Below, in pieces: positions 32,733 to 41,777 of a stretch of DNA of 64,000 nt. The translations under genes and the position numbers were made by a program. Positions within the stretch are counted from its first letter, which is position 1; every line of letters begins with the position of its first letter. Source of the DNA: Thermophilibacter immobilis (GTDB lineage: Bacteria > Actinomycetota > Coriobacteriia > Coriobacteriales > Atopobiaceae); contig NZ_CP063767.1 of NCBI RefSeq assembly GCF_015277515.1, positions 620,001 through 684,000 of the forward strand. Direction: 5' to 3'. Under the pieces are notes generated by a model, which did no database searches, was not told the DNA's origin, and was given only the letters and a program-made list of their open reading frames with translations.

Positions 32733-33587
32733 ATGGCCAAGATTGTCATCACTGCCGAGACGGGTTGCGACGTCCCCCGCGACCAGGCGGCCGAGCTGGG
32801 CATCGAGCTCGTCCCAATGCACGTGATCATCGGCGACAGGACCATCGACGACGGCACGCTTCCCCCGGCGGAGATGCTCGAGCAGTGCCGTCAGCTGGTA
32901 GTGCTGCCGCGCACGAGCGGCTGCATGCCCATCGACTTTCAGGCCGTGTTCGATCGCATTCACGAGGCCAAGCCGGACGCCCAGATCCTGCACGTGGCCT
33001 ACTCCGCGGTGACCACGTGCTCGCTCGAGTCCGCGCTCACGGCCGCCGAGGGCCGCGACTACGTGAGCTTCGTGGACACCAAGCAGGTGACCATTGGCCA
33101 GGGCTTCATCGTGACAGACGCGGCCCGGTGGGTGCGCGCGCACCCCGAGGCCACGGTCGCCGAGGCGCGCGCTCACGTCGAGGACCTTTCCGCGCGCACC
33201 CACCTGGCATTTATCCCCGGTGACCTCGGCTACCTGCGCGCGGGCGGACGCCTCTCCAACGCCGCGTTCGTGGGGGCCACGCTTCTCAAGATCAAGCCCG
33301 CCGTGGAGCTCATCGGCGGAAAGCTGACGGCGACCAAGAAGATGCGCGGGTCCATGGGGCCGGCGGCGGTGAGCCTGATCGACTACCTCGCCCTGCGCGA
33401 GGAGTTCGACCCCGAGCGCGTCTTCTTCATACGCTCCTCGGGCCTTCCCGAGCGCGTGCAGGAGCTGGCCGAGGCGCACGCGCGCGAGCTCGGCTTCAAG
33501 GAGGTCACCTGGTACGACACGGGCAACGTGATTACCTCGCACTGCGGCCCGGGCGCCTTCGGGCTCGCCTTCGCGGTGCGGGCGTAG
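32733..33587 (+). CDS. DegV family fatty-acid-binding protein
   Basis: The 284-residue protein matches DegV/FakB: two alpha/beta domains, the fatty-acid site start TSGCMPIDF, and GYLRAGGRLSN before LLKIKPAVELIGGKL. FakB proteins carry exogenous fatty acids to the kinase FakA, which phosphorylates them for phospholipid synthesis; no fakA is present in this window. The ATG at 32733 has AAGAGGG a few bases upstream. It is a single gene after an AT-rich promoter region. Confidence 0.9.
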   Translation: MAKIVITAETGCDVPRDQAAELGIELVPMHVIIGDRTIDDGTLPPAEMLEQCRQLVVLPRTSGCMPIDFQAVFDRIHEAKPDAQILHVAYSAVTTCSLESALTAAEGRDYVSFVDTKQVTIGQGFIVTDAARWVRAHPEATVAEARAHVEDLSARTHLAFIPGDLGYLRAGGRLSNAAFVGATLLKIKPAVELIGGKLTATKKMRGSMGPAAVSLIDYLALREEFDPERVFFIRSSGLPERVQELAEAHARELGFKEVTWYDTGNVITSHCGPGAFGLAFAVRA

Positions 33588-33625
33588 CGCGAAGGCCGCG
33601 TGCGAGGGGGGCCGGCCGCGCCCTG

Positions 33626-34111
33626 TCAGTCCTCGAGCAGCTCGGAGAGCCTCGCCGAGAAGCGCCTGCGGTCGTCATCCGTGAAGGGGGCCGGGCCCCT
33701 GGTGCGTCCGCCAGCTCGACGGACCTTCTTCTCCTCGTGGCGGATGAAGAGCTCCATGTCGATGGTCTCCCTGCGGTAGACGTGCCCCCGCACGCCGATG
33801 GCGGCGGCGCCGCGGCCCAGCACCATGCCGGCCAGCCCGATGTCCTGCGTGACCACCACGTCGTTGGCCGAGAGGCGCTCCACGATGGCAAAGTCCGCCG
33901 AGTCCGCCCCCACGGAGACGTCGAGCGTCTCGGCCCAGAAGCCGTGGCGGGCCGCGCCCTTGCTTCGGGGATCGTCCCGACGGATGTGGCGCTCGAGGTT
34001 CTGCGTGCTGTTGCCTGCGATGACCACGTGCGCACCCGCCCGGCGCGCGCAGCTGAGCGCCTCGCGCGTGACGGGGCAGGCGTCGGCGTCTATGAAGAGC
34101 GTTCGAGGCAT
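33626..34111 (-). CDS. YaiI/YqxD family protein (DUF188)
   Basis: The 161-residue protein begins MPRTLFIDADACPVT, the invariant start of the family, with the later GRGAAAIGVRGHVY and TIDMELFIRHEEKK regions. The fold is PIN-like, with acidic residues near the start; activity in the family is not defined. It is convergent with the DegV gene, 38 bases away. It is highly conserved across bacteria. Confidence 0.9.
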   Translation of the reverse strand: MPRTLFIDADACPVTREALSCARRAGAHVVIAGNSTQNLERHIRRDDPRSKGAARHGFWAETLDVSVGADSADFAIVERLSANDVVVTQDIGLAGMVLGRGAAAIGVRGHVYRRETIDMELFIRHEEKKVRRAGGRTRGPAPFTDDDRRRFSARLSELLED

Positions 34112-34218
34112 GAGTCCCCCTAGGTCCGTCCTGTGTCGGCGGCGCCCGCTCGCGCACGGGCGTGCGGGCTCCAGCTGCTATCTTATGCTGAACAAACATT
34201 GGCGGTGAGGGGGAGCGC

Positions 34219-34917
34219 ATGAGCATGGGGAAGAGCGGGCTTCGCGAGCTTCTGGAGGAGCACGCCGACGAGAAGTACCGTAGCTTCCAGTGCGGGCTCA
34301 TTCCCACCGTGGATCCTGGAAGCGTCCTGGGGGTGCGCGTGCCCGAGCTGCGCAGGATTGCCCGCGAGCTCGCGCACGATGGGCCCGTGGCTGCCCGCGA
34401 GCTCCTGGGCCCCCTGCCGCACGAGACCTACGAGGAGGGGCTGCTCCATGCCCTTCTCGTCAACGAGATGCGCGACTACGACGTCTGCGTGGCGGCGCTG
34501 AACGAGTTCCTGCCCTTCGTGGACAACTGGGCGACCTGCGACATTCTGGCGCCGCGCGCCTTCGAGGTCCGACCCGTCGCGCTGCCCGCGCAGACGGAGG
34601 GCTGGATGGCGGACGAGGAGCATCCCTACGCGGTGCGCTTTGGCGTCGGCGTGCTCATGAGGCTCTATCTGGACGACGCGTTCGACCCTATCTACCTGGG
34701 ACGCGTGTGCGCGCTGCGCTCGGGAGAGTACTACGTCAACATGATGGTGGCCTGGTACGTCGCCACGGCGCTCGCCAAGCAGTGGGAGGCGACGCTGAGC
34801 GTCCTCGAGGGCCGGCTGCTCGCCCCGTGGACGCACAACAAGGCCATCCAGAAGGCCGTCGAGAGCCGACGCGTCACGCCCGAGCACAAGAGGCTCTTGC
34901 GCACCCTGCGCGTGTAG
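34219..34917 (+). CDS. alkD: DNA alkylation repair protein (AlkD-like)
   Basis: The 232-residue protein is a HEAT-like repeat DNA glycosylase of the AlkC/AlkD family. It carries LGVRVPELRRIARELA near residue 36 and the catalytic region VDNWATCD (the Asp and Trp of the active centre), then the YYVNMMVAWYVATAL and NKAIQKAVESRRV stretches seen in AlkD. It removes positively charged alkylated bases such as 3-methyladenine. GAGGGGGAG precedes the ATG. It is convergent with a 2-hydroxyacid dehydrogenase gene, and an inverted-repeat element fills the gap. Confidence 0.92.
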   Translation: MSMGKSGLRELLEEHADEKYRSFQCGLIPTVDPGSVLGVRVPELRRIARELAHDGPVAARELLGPLPHETYEEGLLHALLVNEMRDYDVCVAALNEFLPFVDNWATCDILAPRAFEVRPVALPAQTEGWMADEEHPYAVRFGVGVLMRLYLDDAFDPIYLGRVCALRSGEYYVNMMVAWYVATALAKQWEATLSVLEGRLLAPWTHNKAIQKAVESRRVTPEHKRLLRTLRV

Positions 34918-34925
34918 GGCCCCGG

Positions 34926-35058
34926 CCCCCTTCGGGTTTGGGTTCGCGCAGAACCTGGGACCGGAGCTTGGGGCAGGGCTATCTGCACATATTCGGATGG
35001 CTCTGCGAGGATGCCCGTGAAAGGGCGCCGCGCGTGAACCCAAACCCGAAAAAGGGGG
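34926..35058. repeat. 133-bp element with long inverted arms
   Basis: A left arm at 34926-34949 (core TTCGGGTTTGGGTTCGCGC) pairs with a right arm at 35030-35058 (core GCGCGTGAACCCAAACCCGAA) with few mismatches. It may be a bidirectional terminator for the two convergent genes, but the arms are much longer than needed and the 80-base interior (holding GGAGCTTGGGGCAG) is unexplained. Confidence 0.6.
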
Positions 35059-35062
35059 TTCG

Positions 35063-35998
35063 CTAGGGCTCCACGAGGTTGCGCAGCCGCTCTCCGGCAG
35101 CAAGGCGCGCGAGGTTCTCGGCGGCTATGTCCACGATGTTGTCGAGTGTCACGTCCAGATGGAGCCCGCCCGAGACATGGGGCGTCACCAGGACGCCGGG
35201 CGCGTCCCAGAGGGGGTGGTCGACGGGCAGGGGCTCGGGATCGGTGACGTCGAGGGCCGCACCGGCAAGGTGTCCGGAGCGCAGCGAGGCGAGAAGGTCG
35301 TCCGTCACCACGAGGTCCCCGCGTCCCGCGTTGGCAAACCATGACCCCGTGCGCAGGGCCGAGAAGAACTCCCCGTCGGCCAGGCCGCGCGTCTCGGGCG
35401 TGCTGGGGAGAAACGACGCGACGACGTCCGCCTCGGGAAGCAGGCGAGGCAGCTCGCCCCTGGTGAGGAGCTCCTCGAACGAACCGCGCGCCGCGCTCGC
35501 GTGGCGCTGCACGCCGGTGACGCGCGCCCCCAGCGCCGCGGCGAGGCGGGCGAAGTGCGTCCCGATGTCGCCGGCCCCGAGCACGAGCACTCGGGCGCCG
35601 GACATCGTGGAGACGGGCCCCTCGTCCGCCCACACGTGGGCTCGTTGGTTGTCGCGGTAGGCGGGAAGGTTCTTCATGAGGCCGAGCAGCATCGCGAGTA
35701 CGTGCTCGGAGACGGCCTGCCCATAGGCGCCCGAGGCACCGGCGAGCTGCGCCCCCGCAGGCAGCGTGCCCGTCGAGAGGTAGCGGTCGTAGCCGGCTGA
35801 CCCGAGCTGCAGAAGGCGCAGGTGGTGCGTCTCGCCGAGCCGCTCGGGGGCAGGGTTGCCCACGATGACGTCGGCGGCGGCCAGCTGGTCGGGCGCGACA
35901 TCGCGGTTGGGCGCGTAGGAGAAGCGAGCCTTGGGGGCGCCCCTCTCGAGACGCGCCCTCTGGGCCCCGCTCAGGGGCAGCAGCACCAGCACGTTCAT
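35063..35998 (-). CDS. D-2-hydroxyacid dehydrogenase
   Basis: The 311-residue protein belongs to the phosphoglycerate/lactate dehydrogenase superfamily. It has the NAD-binding loop GAGDIGTHFARLAAALGARV, the conserved Arg region and the catalytic His in TPHVSGG. The substrate is undefined: D-isomer-specific reductase of 2-keto acids such as glyoxylate or hydroxypyruvate is likely. The ATG at 35998 has GGGAGG upstream; the longer reading from 36028 lacks support. It lies divergent from the FeoA-FeoB fusion. Confidence 0.85.
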   Translation of the reverse strand: MNVLVLLPLSGAQRARLERGAPKARFSYAPNRDVAPDQLAAADVIVGNPAPERLGETHHLRLLQLGSAGYDRYLSTGTLPAGAQLAGASGAYGQAVSEHVLAMLLGLMKNLPAYRDNQRAHVWADEGPVSTMSGARVLVLGAGDIGTHFARLAAALGARVTGVQRHASAARGSFEELLTRGELPRLLPEADVVASFLPSTPETRGLADGEFFSALRTGSWFANAGRGDLVVTDDLLASLRSGHLAGAALDVTDPEPLPVDHPLWDAPGVLVTPHVSGGLHLDVTLDNIVDIAAENLARLAAGERLRNLVEP

Positions 35999-36141
35999 AA
36001 GGACCTCCCAGCGCACGACGACGGGCAAGGCCCATTCTAGTACGGACTCGCGGTCCTACGGGGGGGTCCACGGTGCATCCTCGTGACCTCCTCGCGCTAG
36101 AATATCTTCCCGGAGGGGGAGCCACTAACGGGGGAAGCTAC

Positions 36142-38502
36142 ATGAGGCTTGATGCACTCGAGATCGGAAAGGACGCGGTCGTCGCTTCGGTGAACTCGGA
36201 TGACCAGGCCTTGCACCAGCACATTCTTGATATGGGGCTCACACCGGGCACCGAGGTCACCATGGTGAAGTACGCCCCCATGGGAGATCCCGTGGAGATA
36301 CGCCTGCGCGGCTACGAGCTGACCCTGCTCAAGGCGGATGCCGCGCGCATCGAGCTCGCGGGCGTGCGCGACGCCCATGACCGGGCATACGAGAACGCGC
36401 GCATGCCCACCCCCGACCACCCCGCCCTCGGCGAGCGAGCGTATCACCCGCGCGCCGCCGCAGACGCGCTCGACGAGACCGCGCCGCTCTCCGTGGCCCT
36501 CGTGGGCAACCAGAACTGTGGCAAGACCACGCTGTTCAACCAGCTCACGGGCTCCAACCAGCACGTGGGTAACTTCCCCGGGGTGACCGTGGACCGCAAG
36601 GACGGCCAGGTGCGCGGCCACGCCAAGGTCACGGTCACAGACCTGCCCGGCATCTACTCGCTGTCCCCGTACACGAGCGAGGAGATCGTGAGCCGGCAGT
36701 TCATCCTGGATGCGCACCCGGACGCGGTCATCGACATCGTCGACGCGACCAACATCGAGCGCAACCTCTACCTCACGCTGCAGCTCATGGAGCTTGACCG
36801 TCCGATGGTGCTGGCGCTCAACATGATGGACGAGGTCGCGGCCAACGGCGGGACCGTGGACGTGAACCTCCTCGAGAGCCTGCTCGGGATTGCCGTGGTC
36901 CCGATCTCGGCGTCCAAGAACGAGGGCGTCGACGAGCTCGTCGAGCACGTGCTCACCGTGGCGCGACGCCGGGAGCTTCCGGGACGGCTGGACTTCTGCG
37001 CTCCCGACGGCCCCGACGGCGGGGCGCTGCACCGCTGCATCCACGGCATCGGCCATCTCATCGACGACCATGCCCAGCGCGCGGGCATCCCGGTGCGCTT
37101 CGCCGCGACCAAGCTCGTGGAGGGCGACGAGCTCGTGACCAGCGCCCTGCACCTCGACTCCAACGAGCTCGCCGGCATCGAGCACATTGTCGCCCAGATG
37201 GAGGAGGAGTCGGGTACGGACCGCCTCTCCGCCCTGGCCGACATGCGCTTCTCATTCATCGGTGAGGTCTGCGAGAAGTGCGTGGTCAAGCCGCTCGAGA
37301 GCAGGGGGCACCTGCGCTCCGTAGCCATCGATCGCGTGCTCACGGGTCGCCGCACGGCCCTTCCCGCGTTCGTCGCGATCATGGGCCTTGTGTTCTGGAT
37401 CACCTTCGGGTCTCTGGGCGCCTGGCTTCAGGGTCTCATGGAAGGGGGCGTGGATGCGCTCACGCAGGTGACCGATGCCGCCCTCACCGCCTCGGGCGTG
37501 AATCCGGTGGTACAGTCCTTGATTATCGACGGGGTCTTCGCGGGCGTGGGTAGCGTGCTCTCGTTTCTGCCCCTCATTGTGGTGCTGTTCCTGTTGCTGT
37601 CTGTGCTCGAGGACTCGGGCTACATGGCGCGCGTGGCCTTTGTCATGGACAAGGTCCTGCGCAAGTTCGGCCTGTCCGGACGTAGCTTCGTTCCCATGCT
37701 CATCGGCTTTGGCTGCAGCGTGCCGGCCATCATGGCCACGCGCACCCTGCCCTCCGAGCACGACCGCAAGATGACCGTCATGCTCACGCCGTTCATGAGC
37801 TGCTCGGCCAAGCTTCCCGTCTACGGGCTTCTCTGCTCGGCGTTCTTCGCGCGCGGGTCGGTTTTGGCCATGGTGTCGCTTTACGCGCTCGGCATCCTCG
37901 TGGGCATGCTCGTGGCGCTCATCCTCCATCGCACCACCTTTCACGGCGCGCCGGTGCCGTTCATCATGGAGCTGCCCAACTACCGGATGCCGAGCGCCAA
38001 GACCACGCTGCGCCTGGCCTGGGACAAGGCCAGGGACTTCATGACCCGCGCGTTCACGATCATCTTCCTGGCGAGCGTGGTCATCTGGTTCCTGCAGACC
38101 TTCGACGTGCGGCTCAATGTGGTGCAAGACCAGTCCCAGAGCCTGCTGGCGGGCCTGGGCGGCCTCATTGCCCCGGTCTTCGCGCCGCTCGGCTTTGGCG
38201 ACTGGAAGTCCTCGACGGCGCTGGTTACGGGCCTCATCGCCAAGGAGAGCGTCATCTCCACGCTGACGGTCCTTCTGGGAGACACCACGGCGGTCGCGCT
38301 GCGCACCCTCTTCACGCCGCTCACGGCCTACGTGTTCCTGGTGTTCACCCTGCTCTACCCGCCGTGCGTGGCGGCGATCAGCGCCGTGAGGAGCGAGCTT
38401 GGTGGGCGCTATGCGGCGGTGGTGTTCGCGCTGCAGATAGGGGTCGCGTGGGTCGCGGCATTTGTCGTGCGCATGGCCGGCCTCGCGCTTGGGCTCGGGT
38501 AG
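36142..38502 (+). CDS. feoB: FeoA-FeoB fusion, ferrous iron transporter
   Basis: The 786-residue protein starts with a FeoA-like SH3 domain (residues 1-75, with GLTPGTEVTMVKYAPMGDP), then a linker with histidines, then the FeoB GTPase domain (GNQNCGKTTLFNQLTG, G3 in TVTDLPGIYS, G4 NMMD), a helical region, and two gate motifs: LEDSGYMARVAFVMDK and SCSAKLPVYGLLC. It imports Fe(II) across the inner membrane. In most bacteria FeoA and FeoB are separate, as in the second system at 61.2 kb. The ATG at 36142 follows GGGGGAAGC. No clear iron-regulator site was identified upstream. deoC follows 69 bases after the stop. Confidence 0.95.
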   Translation: MRLDALEIGKDAVVASVNSDDQALHQHILDMGLTPGTEVTMVKYAPMGDPVEIRLRGYELTLLKADAARIELAGVRDAHDRAYENARMPTPDHPALGERAYHPRAAADALDETAPLSVALVGNQNCGKTTLFNQLTGSNQHVGNFPGVTVDRKDGQVRGHAKVTVTDLPGIYSLSPYTSEEIVSRQFILDAHPDAVIDIVDATNIERNLYLTLQLMELDRPMVLALNMMDEVAANGGTVDVNLLESLLGIAVVPISASKNEGVDELVEHVLTVARRRELPGRLDFCAPDGPDGGALHRCIHGIGHLIDDHAQRAGIPVRFAATKLVEGDELVTSALHLDSNELAGIEHIVAQMEEESGTDRLSALADMRFSFIGEVCEKCVVKPLESRGHLRSVAIDRVLTGRRTALPAFVAIMGLVFWITFGSLGAWLQGLMEGGVDALTQVTDAALTASGVNPVVQSLIIDGVFAGVGSVLSFLPLIVVLFLLLSVLEDSGYMARVAFVMDKVLRKFGLSGRSFVPMLIGFGCSVPAIMATRTLPSEHDRKMTVMLTPFMSCSAKLPVYGLLCSAFFARGSVLAMVSLYALGILVGMLVALILHRTTFHGAPVPFIMELPNYRMPSAKTTLRLAWDKARDFMTRAFTIIFLASVVIWFLQTFDVRLNVVQDQSQSLLAGLGGLIAPVFAPLGFGDWKSSTALVTGLIAKESVISTLTVLLGDTTAVALRTLFTPLTAYVFLVFTLLYPPCVAAISAVRSELGGRYAAVVFALQIGVAWVAAFVVRMAGLALGLG

Positions 38503-38571
38503 GCCTGTAGGTATGCGGACGGTCCCGCGCGCGGAGGCCGTCTTCCGGATTTTGTCTCAAGGGAGAAGCTC

Positions 38572-39222
38572 ATGGACCTCAACAAGATGATCGACCACAC
38601 CAACCTCAAGCCCGACGCCGCGCGCGCCGACATCGAGCGCCTCTGCGACGAGGCCCTCGAGCACGGGTTCTACTCCGTGTGTGTGAACTCCTCCTGGACG
38701 AGTACGTGCGCGGCGCGCCTCGTGGGGACGGGCGTGCGCGTGGCGACCTGCGTGGGTTTTCCCCTGGGTGCCATGTCCACGACCGCCAAGGCCTTCGAGG
38801 CCGAGCGCGCCGTGGCTGACGGCACCGACGAGCTCGACATGGTCATACCCGTGGGCCGGCTCGTCTCGGGGGAGGACGACGCCGTACGCGAGGACGTGGC
38901 AGCCGTGGTGCGCGCCGCGGACGGGCGTCCGGTGAAGGCGATCCTCGAGTGCTGCCTGCTCACGCCCGACCAGATCGTGCGCGGATGCGAGCTGTGCGTG
39001 AGCGCGGGCGCGGCCTTTGTCAAGACGAGCACGGGCTTCTCGCGCGGCGGCGCGACCCTCGATGACGTGCGGCTCATGCGTAAGACCGTGGGCGACGCAT
39101 GCGGGGTCAAGGCCGCCGGCGGCATCCACACACGTTCCGAGGCGCTCGCGTTCGTGGAGGCGGGTGCCACGCGCCTGGGAACGAGCAGCGGAATCGTCAT
39201 CGCCCGGGGAGCCCAGGAGTAG
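38572..39222 (+). CDS. deoC: Deoxyribose-phosphate aldolase
   Basis: The 216-residue protein cleaves 2-deoxyribose-5-phosphate to glyceraldehyde-3-phosphate and acetaldehyde. It has the class I aldolase signature FVKTSTGF with the Schiff-base Lys, the early IDHTNLKPDA and the late VKAAGGIHTRSEA (second Lys). AAGGGAGAAGC precedes the ATG. It follows the FeoA-FeoB gene and could be on the same transcript, although the functions are unrelated. Nucleoside catabolism partners (deoA, deoB) are absent here. Confidence 0.95.
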   Translation: MDLNKMIDHTNLKPDAARADIERLCDEALEHGFYSVCVNSSWTSTCAARLVGTGVRVATCVGFPLGAMSTTAKAFEAERAVADGTDELDMVIPVGRLVSGEDDAVREDVAAVVRAADGRPVKAILECCLLTPDQIVRGCELCVSAGAAFVKTSTGFSRGGATLDDVRLMRKTVGDACGVKAAGGIHTRSEALAFVEAGATRLGTSSGIVIARGAQE

Positions 39223-39570
39223 GTGCCCCACGTTCCGGTTCTGCGCAGTTTCGGCCTCCGACGTACGTCTCAAGAGGGCCTGCTAAGGTATGGAGTTTTG
39301 GCCAACAGGTCAAACGTTGGATTTTAGTGCATTATTTTATTATTTTTCGCAAAGGCGGAAGATTTCGCGTGCATTGAAGGGCCAAACTGTGGCGCGTTTT
39401 CCAAAAACGTGCATCGAAGGTCGAAAGTGCGCATGCGGTGGGGGCGCCGTCCCCATTTCGTTGTGCGCCACGCTCGGGTATATCCCCTTGTGACAATTCT
39501 TTACGGCCGGGTTACCGCCTGCTCATGCATGTGACGTATCGTGGCTGCGCAAACGAACAAGGAGAACGAA
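39223..39570. other. Intergenic region with short imperfect direct repeats
   Basis: No gene is supported in these 348 bases. An AT-rich stretch near 39310-39355 and a pair of imperfect direct repeats (39368-39386 and 39408-39426) are present; the downstream half probably contains the promoter of the LOG gene. A hairpin with GGGG and CCCC arms is near 39440-39455. Confidence 0.5.
39368..39426 (+). repeat. Imperfect direct repeat pair
   Basis: CGTGCATTGAAGGGCCAAA (39368-39386) and CGTGCATCGAAGGTCGAAA (39408-39426) match at 16 of 19 positions, 40 bases apart. They may be paired regulator sites or degenerate repeats. Confidence 0.5.
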
Positions 39571-40362
39571 ATGACCGACAAGAAACATGACGCTGTCGAT
39601 TTGGCTCAGGAGAACGAAGCCTGTGAGGGGGAGCCCCTCGGGACGACCTACCATCGGGGCCCCGTGATCATGCGGGGCCCGATGATTCCCTCCGACACCA
39701 CGACGGGAAACCTCCTGTCGCACGAGGACTCGACGGACTGGCTGCACATGGACCCCTGGCGCGTCCTGCGGATTCAAGCGGAGTTCGTGGACGGCTTCGG
39801 TGCCCTGGCCGAGCTGGGGCCCGCCGTCTCGTGCTTCGGCTCCGCGCGGACCCCGCGCAGCGATCCCATGTATCGCGCCGCGCGGCACGTGGGGGCAAAG
39901 CTCGCGCAGAGGGGCGTGGCCGTGATCACCGGCGGGGGGCCGGGTATCATGGAGGCAGCCAACCGCGGTGCATCCCAGGTGGGCGGCAAGTCCGTGGGCC
40001 TGGGCATCGAGCTGCCGCACGAGCAGGGCGTCAACGAGTGGGTCAACCTCGGCATGACCTTTCGCTACTTCTTCGTGCGCAAGACGATGTTCGTCAAGTA
40101 CTCGAGCGGCTCCATCGTGTTTCCGGGCGGCTTCGGCACGCTTGACGAGGCCTTCGAGCTGCTCACCCTCGTCCAGACCCACAAGGTGGCCAAGACCCCG
40201 GTCGTGCTCTTTGGCTCCGAGTACTGGGACGGTCTCATGAGCTGGATCGAGGGACCCATGCGCGAGTCGGGAAACATATCGGAGCTCGACCCCGCGCTCA
40301 TGGTGGTCACCGACGACGAGGACGAGGCCATCCGCGTGGCCACGAGCACGATCGGGGGATAG
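39571..40362 (+). CDS. LOG family / TIGR00730-type protein
   Basis: The 263-residue Rossmann-fold protein has GGGPGIMEAANRGA and PGGFGTLDEAFELLTLVQ, the two hallmark motifs of the LONELY GUY family, nucleoside-monophosphate phosphoribohydrolases. An N-terminal extension of about 70 residues, rich in acidic residues, precedes the core; it is longer than usual. The exact nucleotide substrate is uncertain. AAGGAGAACG precedes the ATG. A rho-independent terminator follows 59 bases after the stop. Confidence 0.88.
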   Translation: MTDKKHDAVDLAQENEACEGEPLGTTYHRGPVIMRGPMIPSDTTTGNLLSHEDSTDWLHMDPWRVLRIQAEFVDGFGALAELGPAVSCFGSARTPRSDPMYRAARHVGAKLAQRGVAVITGGGPGIMEAANRGASQVGGKSVGLGIELPHEQGVNEWVNLGMTFRYFFVRKTMFVKYSSGSIVFPGGFGTLDEAFELLTLVQTHKVAKTPVVLFGSEYWDGLMSWIEGPMRESGNISELDPALMVVTDDEDEAIRVATSTIGG

Positions 40363-40420
40363 CGATGAGCGGGTTGTTCCTTCGCCTAAGGCAGAGGATC
40401 GGATTCCTCATGGCACCCGA

Positions 40421-40455
40421 GGCGCGACTGCTCTTCGCGAGCGACCGCGCCTTTT
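40421..40455 (+). terminator. Rho-independent terminator of the LOG gene
   Basis: GGCGCG (40421-40426) pairs with CGCGCC, the inner GCTC pairs with GAGC around TTCGC, and the stem runs directly into TTTT. This is a textbook intrinsic terminator. Confidence 0.8.
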
Positions 40456-40457
40456 GT

Positions 40458-40946
40458 CTAAGACTCGATCTTGGAGACAGCTAAGTCGATGCTGCCGATC
40501 TCCGTGCGTTGACGAGTGGTTCGTACTCCTCTCATATGATGGGCAACGCAGCGTTCGACAAGGTCGGCAAGCTCGAAACCGTTCAGGAAGACTCGCGGGG
40601 CCTCGCCTCGTACGACTTGCTCTTGGACGGCCTCCTCCCGCTCTCTGAGTCGCTCGATCTGAGGGCTCGCGAGCGCGTGGTAGCCGCCTGCCTTCTCTGA
40701 CCGACAAAACAGATGCTTGATTTCAGGTAGGCTGTATTCGCTGCCTCGGCACTGCCTGACGACAAAAAGCATTCCAAGGTCCTCGGCGCTATAGAGTCTC
40801 CCTGCCTCATGACCCCCCTTGGTTCGAGGATTCCTACGCCGTCCTTACCGGGATGGCAGGAGCGTTGGATAATCGCGTCGAGGCAGGCCGACCAGTCGCT
40901 CGACTTCGGATGTCTTCCATCCCTTGCGTTCGCCCGTTGTGCCCAT
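40458..40946 (-). pseudogene. MerR-type regulator remnant
   Basis: The minus strand starts MGTTGERKGWKTSEVERLVG, the helix-turn-helix start of a MerR-like regulator, and continues for 33 codons to an in-frame TAA (40845-40847). The expected middle (GKDGVGILEPRG) is readable only in another frame, and the original frame resumes with GRLYSAEDLGMLFVVRQC and SLPEIKHLF to the end. Two compensating frame changes or a stop have therefore broken it. It is an inactive remnant, opposite in strand to the neighbouring LanFEG operon. Confidence 0.7.
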
Positions 40947-41057
40947 GTGCTCACCTCTAGGCTTAACCAAGGCTGCGCCGCCCACGACCTTTAGCGCTTC
41001 TTAAGAGTCTCCCGTCATCCTCGTAGTCGTCCCACAGAAGACGACGAGAGGAGAGAC

Positions 41058-41777
41058 ATGGCGACAAGCGCAATCGTGCTCCAGACGCACGGGCTCACCA
41101 AGCGATTCGGTCGCGGGGCCAGCGCCCAGACGGCCGTCGAGGACGTGAGCCTCACCGTAAGGGCGGGCGCGGTCTACGGGCTCTTGGGCCCCAACGGCGC
41201 GGGCAAGTCCACCACGCTCAAGATGCTCACGGGGATGCTGCGCCCCACGGCAGGCCAGATCGAGTTCCTGGGCCACCCCTGGCGCAGGGAGGACCTCTAC
41301 CAGATCGGCTCGCTCGTCGAGCAGCCCCCGCTCTATCCCAACCTCACGGCCCGGGAGAACCTGCGCGTGCGCACCGTGGCGCTCGGGCTGCCGGACGAGC
41401 GCATCGAGGAGGTCCTCGAGGTCGTGGGCCTCACGGACACAGGGCGCAAGCGCGCGGGGCGCTTCTCCTTGGGCATGAGGCAGCGCCTGGGCATCGCGCT
41501 CGCGCTCCTCTGCGACCCGCGTCTGCTCATCTTGGACGAGCCCACCAACGGCCTGGATCCCCTGGGCATCGAGGACCTGCGCGACCTGATCCGGGGCTTC
41601 GCCGCGCGCGGGGTCGCGGTCGTGGTCTCGAGCCACATCCTCTCGGAGGTCCAGCAGATGGCCGACGCGGTGGGCATCATCTACCAGGGGCGTCTCGCCT
41701 ATCAGGACGTCCTGCGCCCCGACGAGGACCTCGAGGCGCTCTTCATGCGCGTGTGCCGAGAGGGGCGTGCCGCATGA
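41058..41777 (+). CDS. Lantibiotic-protection ABC transporter ATPase (LanF-type)
   Basis: The 239-residue ATPase has Walker A (GPNGAGKSTTLKMLTGML), Q-loop region EQPPLYPNLTA, signature FSLGMRQRLGIALAL and Walker B LLILDEPTNGLDP. The [15 protein letters not shown] region is a feature of lantibiotic self-protection ATPases (LanF, as in gallidermin and mutacin systems). AGGAGAGAC precedes the ATG. It overlaps the next gene by four bases. With the two permeases it should export or expel peptides from the membrane. Confidence 0.87.
   Translation: MATSAIVLQTHGLTKRFGRGASAQTAVEDVSLTVRAGAVYGLLGPNGAGKSTTLKMLTGMLRPTAGQIEFLGHPWRREDLYQIGSLVEQPPLYPNLTARENLRVRTVALGLPDERIEEVLEVVGLTDTGRKRAGRFSLGMRQRLGIALALLCDPRLLILDEPTNGLDPLGIEDLRDLIRGFAARGVAVVVSSHILSEVQQMADAVGIIYQGRLAYQDVLRPDEDLEALFMRVCREGRAA

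Noticed and set aside
40365-40484. 39-codon frame after the LOG gene
   Set aside because: It spans the intrinsic terminator at 40421-40455 and has no ribosome binding site, so translation as a gene is unlikely.
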